From Numida meleagris (lineage: Eukaryota; Chordata; Aves; Galliformes; Numididae): a stretch of 64,000 bases of DNA. Below, one piece after another: positions 52,470 through 61,200 of the stretch. The notes below the pieces were generated by a model. It did not search any database. It saw only the letters and a program-made list of their open reading frames with translations, and had not been told where the DNA came from. Where the stretch lies: the NCBI RefSeq assembly GCF_002078875.1, contig NC_034409.1:11875399-11939398 (forward strand), given 5' to 3'. The translations under genes were made by a program, and so were the position numbers. Each line of letters opens with the position of its first letter. The stretch's first letter is position 1.

Positions 52470-52640
52470 CAGAGTTGGCTATTAGCACTGGTTCTGCCGC
52501 TGGCTCCTTTTGTGGTGATGGACAATTGCTTGCTGTCTCTGTGCCTCCATTTTCCCACCTTTAAAATAAGAGTGATGTTTTTTATTTCCTTTGTAAAGTG
52601 CTTTGAGATGCATTTTATATCACAGTGAAGATTACTACGA
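52470..52640 (+). repeat. MIR-like (CORE-SINE) or L2-like relic, sense
   Basis: GGTTCTGCCGCTGGCT..., GGACAATTGCTTGCTGTCTC, TGTGCCTCCATTTTCCCACC, TTTAAAATAAGAGTGATG and TTTGTAAAGTGCTTTGAGAT line up in order with the MIR pattern (GGCAAGTCACTTAACCTCTC, TGTGCCTCAGTTTCCTCATC, TGTAAAATGGGGATAATAAT, GTAAAGCGCTTTGA). The collinearity is convincing by eye; the subfamily is not determined. Confidence 0.65.
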
Positions 52641-52699
52641 GAAGTCATATATTTTGCACTTTCAGAGCTGTAGGAATCTATCTGTGAATCCCTGCAACC

Positions 52700-53045
52700 A
52701 GTGGGGGTCCCTGCAGTCATTGAGAATTGGTAGCTGGGAGTCAGTGGCTATTGCACAGACATGCCCATACTGGGCATGCAAGGTGCAACTGCAGCTTGCA
52801 CTGATAGCCCAAGCCAGTGCCCAGCTCTAGCACTGCTAACAAGGCACCCGTGGTAGCATGGGGCTCAGTGTGTGCTGCTGGGTGCACCCAAGGAGCTGAG
52901 AGCAGCCCACGCTGAGCTCCACGCTGCTGCAACAGCGTCACTGCCGGTAGCTCCACTGGTTAATTTAAAGCTAGCTCAAGTATGTCTGCACAAGCTGCAG
53001 CTAGGCTGTGACTGCAGTATAAAAATATACCCTACAGGAGACCAC
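52700..53045. repeat. Possible old amniote repeat relic
   Basis: GCTAGCTCAAGTATGTCTGC, AGCTGCAGCTAGGCTGTGAC and CTGCAGTATAAAAATATACC resemble one end of an old short DNA-transposon-like repeat I recall from turtles and crocodilians (ending CTGCAGTGTAGACATACCC). No matching left terminus is found. The segment is GC-richer than its flanks. Confidence 0.35.
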
Positions 53046-53344
53046 GGGCAGCCAAATCTTCAGAGAAAGCGTCTTACTTACATTTGAAATCAAGCACAGG
53101 CTGATGGCATTGTTTCACATTTCCTTTACCTTTAGTTTATTGTTTTTATTCTGCAGATGCAGCCATGTTCCTAAAGTCAGTGAAGATTTTATTTTTCCTC
53201 CTCACCTGTCACAAATGGTGTTTTAGATAGGGCGTGCTTAAAATAGGAATTTAAATGCCTCAATTTTCATTTTGTTTGCCATTTTATCCGTACATGACTC
53301 TCATCTCCCTTTTTTTTTTTCATCAAAAGTGTGTAGGAAGACTT

Positions 53345-53475
53345 AATATTGTGACAATAATGGTGAGCAGTAGGTATTATCACTTTTTTCAGAGACAGAG
53401 AAATCAAGGCAGAGGACTAGTTACCTGCCAAGGCTTAAACAGGTAGTTAAGGTGTAAGAAAGGGCTGGTACTACG
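53345..53475 (-). repeat. MIR-like (CORE-SINE) or L2-like relic, antisense
   Basis: Read on +, GGTATTATCACTTTTTTCAG, AGACAGAGAAATCAAGGCAG, AGTTACCTGCCAAGGCTTAA and ACAGGTAGTTAAGGTGTAAG match the antisense MIR order (TTATCCCCATTTTACAGATG, GAAACTGAGGCACAGAGAGG, GACTTGCCCAAGGTCACACA). It is in the opposite orientation to the relic 0.7 kb upstream. Confidence 0.6.
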
Positions 53476-54550
53476 CATTTATTTTTCCCTAGGGGAACCA
53501 GTGCTGTTTGGACCACACAGACTGTATCAGTCAGTAACTCACCAATTACCAATTGCATCCTAATCCATTTTTTGCCAGGTCCCCTGTTTTTCTACACCTT
53601 ATGCTAATGTTTATAAGATACGTCTTAAGTATACTTTACAATGACATAGCAAATTAATAATAACCTAAATAATTCAGTACTATATAAATTGCATGGAACA
53701 AGCATCCTCCTAGGGTGTATCATATAAATAAAACATGGCTTAGAATGGACTATGAATGATGGTATTGTAAGAAAGGCATCTCAAAATATAAAGGAGTAAT
53801 GATCACATCCTTTTCTATTTTATAGCCTTCCTTCCTTAACATACTTTAAAAAAAAATGGTTCCAAATTCAAATGCTTATGGTAAAGATATACATTGAAAA
53901 AAATCTTGGTTTTAAGTCTCATTAGGTGTGTTAAGTGTCAATTCATTTGACAAAATAATCTCTTAGAAAACAGTTTGTATCAGTTCAATGCCATTTCATG
54001 GCTGATTCCTCAAAGATCTATTCAGAGTATAGAAAGAAGCCACATGATTCATTCAGCTTGTGCATATCTATTTTATCTTGATAGAAGGATTATCTATGAA
54101 GAGATAAAGGTTTGTTAAACAAAGTATCATTAATCACTCTGTCCGGAAACGTAGTCTTTGCAGGAACATGCCGTAATTTGCATTACTTTCGCTATGCCTT
54201 GCCAGTGCTGCTGGTAAGAAATAAGAAACCTGTATTTATGAAAAGGACAGGTTTAAGATGAAAATAATTCTATCTGAAAACTGTGAGAATGGTACAGAAT
54301 CCTGCCGCCTGCACTCGTTCAACGGGAGAACACTGTATTTGTAATAAATTCCTTTTGCTCTGGATGAGTTCTGCATTTTCAATGAGGTTAACTTGGCAAC
54401 ATTCTAGTTGATTTTAATAAAAATAGCTGCTTTGAGGACAGGGAGCTGAGGTTGCCAAATTTACAGCTGCCTTGCACAATTACTCTTACACCTCCTTCAG
54501 GGCTACTTAGAACCAGTAAGCAAATTAAGTGTATCGATTGCAATTTTGTT

Positions 54551-54630
54551 GGACTAACCCTTTTTTCTTAAGGAATAAACTTGATTCCTTTCAGTATGTG
54601 TCTGCTCAGAGTGATCTCTTTTCTTTTCAG
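54551..54630 (+). promoter_or_regulatory. 3' splice site region of MAGI2 exon C, with two extra upstream AGs
   Basis: GGACTAACCC at about 54551-54560 contains a good branch-point match (CTAAC), unusually far (about 75 bases) from the acceptor at 54629-54630. Two more CAG trinucleotides, ending at 54594 and 54609, lie between them. Both would keep the reading frame (36 and 21 extra bases, no stop). The final tract TCTCTTTTCTTTTCAG is the strongest, and the WW domain is intact only when it is used. Confidence 0.6.
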
Positions 54631-54710
54631 CCATAACACAAAGACAACATCATGGCTGGATCCACGACTTGCGAAAAAGGCTAAACCTCCAGAAGAGTGC
54701 AAAGAAAATG
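54631..54710 (+). CDS. MAGI2: MAGI2 internal exon C: C-terminal half of WW domain 1
   Basis: This 80-bp exon encodes 26 full codons. Its first base completes GAC (Asp) begun at the end of exon B, giving [15 protein letters not shown]. This contains the second signature tryptophan and the invariant proline of the WW fold, followed by a lysine-rich tail ([14 protein letters not shown]). It ends one base into the next codon (phase 1); in MAGI2 the following residues lead into WW domain 2, whose exon is not in the window. The acceptor is TTTTCTTTTCAG and the donor AATG|GTAGGT, both good. Exons B and C together total 294 bp, so joint skipping would keep the frame and delete WW1, whereas skipping either alone would shift it. 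Two weaker AG acceptors lie just upstream, at 54593-54594 and 54608-54609. Identity and borders are well supported. Confidence 0.96.
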
Positions 54711-54754
54711 GTAGGTTATTAAGTTTTCGTTGCTGCTCAGAGGGGATTTGCCTT

Positions 54755-54774
54755 TGTGTGTGTGTCTCTCTCTC
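54755..54774 (+). repeat. (TG)n(TC)n dinucleotide run just after MAGI2 exon C
   Basis: TGTGTGTGTGTCTCTCTCTC starts about 45 bases into the intron. In the transcript this is a UG-rich then UC-rich element, of the kind bound by CELF- and PTB-type splicing factors. Whether it acts this way here is inference. Confidence 0.8.
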
Positions 54775-57179
54775 AGTTCTTACAAAATCAGGCATTTGGG
54801 GGAATGATGAAAGGTGTTTAATTGCTGCTTTGGTTAGAAGCCATAAGTGATACCAGTTCTCAGTGTGCCATGTGTTTCTGCTTTTTATTCCCCTTTCTGA
54901 TGCTATCCAAAGCTGAGGATCACAAGTGTGTTTTCTGCCTGTTGTGTGTGTGACTCCGGGACTGACCCTCTCCCTCATCTCCTACGGAGAACTTTGGTCT
55001 GCAGAACAGAATCCCTTTTCAGATTCTGAGCTTTTAATCTACAGGCGATTCAATGCATAAGGGAAGCTAGCAGCACCGTGGGAATATGAATATTGTTTGA
55101 TTTGTATTTAAAGGTACAGTGCTATGCTGTTTAGTAGCCAATTTAAACAAAATAGTGTCTGATAAAGCACCGTGTGGGAGGGAGAAAATAGATCTGTGTC
55201 TGTCCGAGTTTGTGACTGCATTTGGGGGTACTGCGTTGTTAATGGTTTAAAATTTATCAGTGTAAATAGCATGGGGATGCTTAGAGGAGCTGCGGCAGCA
55301 GAGATGAGTAGTGTATCGACTAACTCAACGAGAGAGATGAAATAAGACACATCTCCTCAAACTATTGCGTATGCACTCAGTATGATTTTTATTTTTGCTC
55401 TGGTAAAGTTTCAGGAATCAGAATCATTTAATAAAGCCAAATTAAATATGCACAGTAATGGATCTTTTTCTGAGGAGTTTTATTTTATTGTTTAATACTT
55501 GAATGTTAATTAAATGAGCCAGTTAAGAAGGAATGATTTCTAAAGAATGCTTCTTGTTTTGTTATTGTGAGATATAGAGAATTAAATGCATGCATGCTAT
55601 TTACGTTAACTCAAAGCATTTTAATATTTTAAACTGACTAATAGGCTTTCATGTGCTGCATCTGATTTATTTTAAATTTTCTAAAATGCGTTACATTGTT
55701 TAATGTAGATATTACTAATAGAAAGAAAACTCAGTGCAATTTTGGGCTGATAGAAGGGTCACTGAAGAGTTGCTGGTTGTGTGAAATGTAGGGGCAGTGA
55801 TTTGGTATAGACTGTTCTGTTTTTGCAAACGGCTTCGTTTTGAAAGGCTGCTTTATTCTAAAAATCCCTTCCTTATTTCAGCAGTAATTCTGACGTTCGC
55901 TTCTGACATCAGAAATTACATGTCTGAATGATTTTGTGATGCTTATTCCAGCACTTACAACACTAGTCCCTGGAGTACATTCTGTAGTGAAAAGAAGTGT
56001 TACTGAAGCAAAACAAGGGCACAGGGGTTCTGTATTATAAATCTCTTGCATTACTTATATGAAGGAATACTGATAGAAAAAGCAGGAGAAAAATCCAGCG
56101 ATATCTATGGAGTGACATATCACATTACTTGGAGTGAATGTGTGTTGCTTTTTTTTTCTTATAGCTGTTATATATTGAGATCACAACAAATACTGAAATA
56201 TTTTTTTAAAAATAGCAGAGTTTGATATAATTTTAAATGAAGATCAATGCATTAAAGAAGCAGCATTATCTTACAGCTATTTGACTACTAGATTACTGAA
56301 TGAGGATAGTGTTCTGGGTCATGCTGTACTTTAAAGTTGCTCACCTCATTAATGCAAAGTACTTGAAGTGAAGCTTAAAAGAGTAGGAAGAGACCTTGTA
56401 TTCTCATAGAGGTTGTTCTTGCAAAGTCCCCTCTTTTCCTAAGGTTCTTCAGTTGCTCAAAAATTGCTGTTGTGTTTTTCTGGTGTTTTGTTGTAGTTTT
56501 TTGGTTTTTTTTAAACGTCCAATACCTGCAGAAGACTCTTAAAAATGCCTTAAAATGACTATACCTTACTCTGAGATCCACCATCACGGTGTTTGTTATA
56601 GCATACAGGGGTATGGAATTTTCATTTAGATTTAATGTCAGATCAAGGAGTAATTTCACACATTTCAGCTACAACTTGGTATACGTTTTTTATGCCAAAC
56701 ATCTTTTCTGTTACATGTCATGATTTATTATGGCACACTTTTACGAAGAGATACAAAAATTTAGAAAGTGCAGAGATAGGAAATGATACTTAACAAGCTT
56801 CTATATTGCTATCTGCATAGCTTGTGTTTTTCACTGACGCTCCTTTTGCAGCATTTGAAACTTGTATTGATTCCCTGAGATATACTATTATGTCCTTATC
56901 ACCTATCGGATTCTGCCATCAGGTCTTCATTTGAACAACCCTATTTTCATGTTCTCTTTCTGTGCAAATCCTGCCAAATCCTTCTTCATTCTGCAACCAG
57001 CACACCATTTCCACCCCAGACAAAGTCTGAGTAGTGTTTAACATTTGAGTCCTGATGTTTTACTCTAACAGTACTGAAGGCCTCCTCTGCTCCAAGCATA
57101 TCCTCTCCTCCACTTTCAGTTCTTCAATGTTCCTTTGCCAAAAACTAAGTCTCCATGTTCCCCAGCTTCCATACATGCA

Positions 57180-57540
57180 AATCCCAGTGCTTGCGCACTT
57201 CAATTTGAAAAGTCTGAACAAACCTTCCAGTGCATCCCTCCTCTTGGAAGAAAATTTCACATCTTTTCCAAGAGACTGACAAGCTCTACCAAGTCAAGCT
57301 TTCTTTGCCTTCATGCTGTGAACTCCTTCTGTTTTTCTTTAATGACAGACACTGCTCTTACCCCCTTTGTAGGTCAGGAGGTTTTAAGGGCTGATTTTTA
57401 TTTCTGTCTCTGTCATGACCTTCTGTGTGAGTTTCAGCAAATTACTTTGACTTTTTCTCTGTCAGAGCTACTTAGATGGTAGTTCTTTGAAGCAAGAACT
57501 ACCTCTTTCTGTTTGTGCAATGCTTATTTGACTTTCAGAA
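57180..57540 (+). repeat. Possible L2-like LINE 3' tail with an embedded perfect hairpin
   Basis: CTCTGTCATGACCTTCTGTG, then CAGCAAATTACTTTGAC, then TTAGATGGTAGTTCTTTGAA, AGCAAGAACTACCTCTTTCT and TGTGCAATGCTTATT loosely follow the L2/MIR 3' tail (pattern GTAAGCTCTTTGGGGCAGGG ... GTCT). Within it, GGTAGTTCTT (57478-57487) and AAGAACTACC (57494-57503) are exact inverted repeats around a 6-base loop. Confidence 0.4.
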
Positions 57541-57715
57541 CAGCAAGAAAGAGAAATGGCTGGCAATACAAACTGGAATATTTTACACATTTCTGATTTC
57601 TTTCAGAAAGTCTGGACTTTTTTTTTTTCTCTCTCCTGAAAACAGGAATCAGAAATTTGGATTTGTCTGTATGGAATACTTATTTTAAATGTTTTCTAAT
57701 TATTTTTTTTTCACA

Positions 57716-57750
57716 TGAAAAATCATGGAATCGTAGAATGGTTGACCAAT
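57716..57750 (-). mobile_element. Possible CR1 3' stub
   Basis: AATCATGGAATCGTAGAATGG looks like two decayed CR1 3' octamers, but only about 20 bases match and the CR1 body is absent. Confidence 0.35.
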
Positions 57751-58139
57751 ATTTGTCTGCAGATAGACATTATAGTTCTGCCCCTTTTAAGCCAGATTCG
57801 CTGGTTGCTACATTTTATATAAAATTATAACATATAGCAGACTCATCAGATATGCATGATTACAGCTCTATTATGTGAGTGGTCTACTAACAGAGTCTTT
57901 TCTTTGGGAGAGAATATGGAAAAGAAGTACAAGTCCCAGAAGGCAATAAAATGTACTCTAAATGGAAATGAGCCTAAATGACAGAACTATCTATTATTGT
58001 AGAAAGTTTAATTTTGATTAAGAAATGTAGTAATTTAATTTTTCAGATTTTTTAATCAATTTTTGGAAAATTCCATTCTAGAGAAAATTTGGGGATTAAA
58101 AATCTGTGGAAATTTCCTGAGATCTGAAAGTCACATTTA

Positions 58140-58970
58140 ACTTAATTCATTTCTAATCCACTCCAATCAGTCGTCTCCATCACTCTTAACCTTCTCTTTC
58201 TTTTTATGCCAACCTCCTTTCACCTATTTGTTCATTTTGAAATACAAGTAGACTCAATACTATAAATAAAGCTTTGATTTCACCTGTTATTCATCATCTG
58301 CCTTTCCATCTACGCTATACCCACAAACTTGACTGAAAATGAGAGATGTTTGTTTAGGTGATTGGAGTTGCCTTTTGACTTCATTGACAGTGCATACCAG
58401 CTCTGTTTTAACAGTGAAGGGGCACAGACACGTGGTTCACGTGTAAACACCTATATGGAGCAAACTACTACCTTTAGATGCCTTCCCCTTGACCTGCACC
58501 CCACTCTTCCTGTCTCATTTTGGTGGGTTATCCTTTTCCCAATTCCCATTGTCACAGCCAATATCTTTGTTTGGGTTCAATGCCGTGCACTCGTTCAGCT
58601 CTCATCTTCATGCCAGCAACAAATGAATCTACCACTGTCCTCTTCGTTTTCCTCTCCTAGTTGAGCCTCTTAGTTCATGCTATATCTGACATCTCCCCTT
58701 GGACATGTGTCATTTTGAGTCTTTCCACTGAACTCTAGCAGTACTTTCAACCTCCATAAACCTGTACCCTGCCACTTCAGGGCTTATAGGACTTTTCCTT
58801 TTCATCCTAGCCAAAGAGTTTTCTCTCACTGCTTCGTGTGTTACATGCAGTACCATGCAGATAGCCATGAATTCAAGAACTCAGTTCTTTTTCCATCTTC
58901 AAGACCAATGTCATCACATTGATCAATCACCTCTAAACATCTCAGATCCCTATCTCTCTCTCTCCAATTA
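58140..58970. other. Pyrimidine-rich intronic stretch, unclassified
   Basis: Markedly C/T-rich on the + strand and ending in a short (TC)n run near 58950-58964. It may be an old LINE 3' UTR, but I cannot match it to a family. Confidence 0.3.
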
Positions 58971-60615
58971 GAAAAAAAGGGAAAGCTGACGATTTATTGC
59001 TATAACTGATTTTTTAATTCTTGATATATTTAGTATTATTCTTGCAAAAAAAAAAAATCAAAAACTTGAAGATGAATGTTAAATTCCAAATCATAAGGGC
59101 GATCACTGATTAGGCTGTCTGTAATCTGAGGGTAGTAACTATCTTGCAAAAGCAAGAAGCTTTCACATGAGTAAACAGGCCCATTTTTCTTTATTTTTTT
59201 CTGAAAATTCATGTAGTACGTTTTTAGGTGGAAACATCTAATGTGAGACACAGAAGCACCTTTTTCATTTCATATTCAGTTTGTTAACCTCTTTAAAAGG
59301 TGTTAAGAATTCAGAAAAAAATATTTTAAAATCATTCTGTGTTGTGAGTGCCTTAATGCTAAAAAATGGTTCTTTCTCAAAATCTCACCGTTTAACATAC
59401 AGTCCTACTAATACTAGGAATAACTGAAATCCAGCAATTAGTCTGCAGTTGAACATTTTGCTTGTTTCCAGTAGGTGTTCTTCCTCCCTAAACCATCTAA
59501 CTCTGGTGGAATGACAGACTTTCAGTGATGGAAGAAAGTTTACATAGGCAGCTCTGCTGTTATATCTCTACAAATGCAAACAGGAATACTAAACAAGTAT
59601 TTTCTCAGATTTCACCAGTCTTTGTTAAAATTAATAACTTTCCTCATCATTATGTTCTTTGATTGTTGGCGGAAAAAAAAATCTAGGACTTTCTCACCTT
59701 CATTAGATTTAGTACAACCCAAATTTCTTTGTAAGAAGTCAAACCACACAACGAACATTTCTTTTTCTTCTTTCTCAGATTTTTTTGAGCATCTCTGCCA
59801 TGATCAAACTACAGAATGTCTATGTTTGCATACACCTCCTCCCTTTTAGCAAGTACAAGTGGCTCTATAGTTAAATCTATGCATAGCTCTACCAAAATTA
59901 CCACTTAAAGTAAATCACAAGCATAAGAAGAAATTATTTGTCATTGTTTGCCTGATTCTTCACCATCATGTTGTAAGATATCATCTCTTCACATTTTCAT
60001 TTTGTAGATGCACTTGAGTTTAGGTGTGCTGGTTTTATGGGTGAAGAATTACTTTGTGATTCTTATACCTATTTTCACTGGAAACCAAGATGTGAACTTG
60101 TGTCTTATATGGATACTGTTTGTGCATTCTAATGCCCACCAGTGGCAACGTGTAGTAGCTAAATACTCATCTGCATATAAGTTTTTGTTTGGCTGAAGCA
60201 GCAGTAGCCTTGCATTAGAAAACAAATTTCTGTTCTCTAGTACAAAGGAGGGGGGGCCTTTTTGGTGGGTTGGGCTGCATCAGTAGCAGAGATTTACACG
60301 TTTTACATTGTGCAAAACAGTACAGGTAGAGGAAGATGTGAAAGGAAGAGGAAATGCTGTACCATGCTGGGTTGGCAAAGCATCAGCAGGACATCTTGTA
60401 ACTCCAAATCAAGCCCCTGTTTCTATTGAATGAATGGAGCCCAGTATGAGCTGAGAGAGGAGCCTAGGATGCTTTTGGGCTTTTTTAAGTGATGTGTGAT
60501 CCTGAACACCATCTCTCGCAATATGATACTGTGCTTGTTGCTACTCTCTAATTTTTCTCTGTGAGTTCTAAAAATCTTCTAATTTTAATTTTTGGTGGTT
60601 TTTTTTGCATGTTTG

Positions 60616-60650
60616 TGGGTTTTTGTTTTTGTTTTTGTTTTTTTTTTTAA
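60616..60650 (+). repeat. (GTTTTT)n simple repeat
   Basis: GGGTTTTTGTTTTTGTTTTT followed by a longer T run. This is low-complexity sequence and accounts for the odd lysine- or phenylalanine-rich frames across it. Confidence 0.9.
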
Positions 60651-61014
60651 GTTGGTTCTGAAAACTTCCATAAGGATTCTCTGGTACTTTCTATCAGAAA
60701 GCCTTAGCAGCAGCTCAGCCAGGGGACTAGGCTGTGATCTCACATCTTTAGCAGCACATTGCAGTCTATTTATTTTATTTATAAAATTATTTTCATTTCT
60801 GACAGTCTTTTGAGGTCTCTCTCCCTTTCTGTGGGTGAACATGATAAAAATTCTACCAGAAAAATTAATGATCACATCGTGTCAGAAATCAGGCATTTAC
60901 CAGAAGATGAGTAAATCAAAACATAAAAAGATCAATAACCAAAATACATCATTCTAACAAACATTATGCATAACTTAAAAAGAAATATCCTCATTTCTTC
61001 CGAGATTACCTTAC

Positions 61015-61200
61015 ATCATTACATCCACTACCAACCTCCCTGTCCTCCCACTCTCCCAAGCTCTCCCCAGCCTTTGCAGGTTCCCCAGGTTCCAGGACAA
61101 CCTGCAAGCTCTGGGTAGGCTGGGCTGGGCCACCCGCTGTGCTCCCAGTATAACATTCCTGGGTGCAGGGGCATCTTAAGGCATAAGGCATCTTCCCCTT
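61015..61200. other. GC-rich pocket with an inverted repeat
   Basis: GC-rich relative to the AT-rich surroundings. TTGCAGGTT (61074-61082) and AACCTGCAA (61099-61107) are exact inverted repeats around a 16-base loop. No gene, CR1 or promoter pattern is recognised. Confidence 0.45.

Noticed and set aside
54581..54630. An ATG-started frame running into exon C, suggesting an alternative first exon.
   Set aside because: The upstream part is a splice-acceptor pyrimidine tract; there is no promoter evidence, and the frame is open by chance.
60585..60875. Lysine-rich or phenylalanine-rich open frames.
   Set aside because: Produced by the GTTTTT simple repeat.
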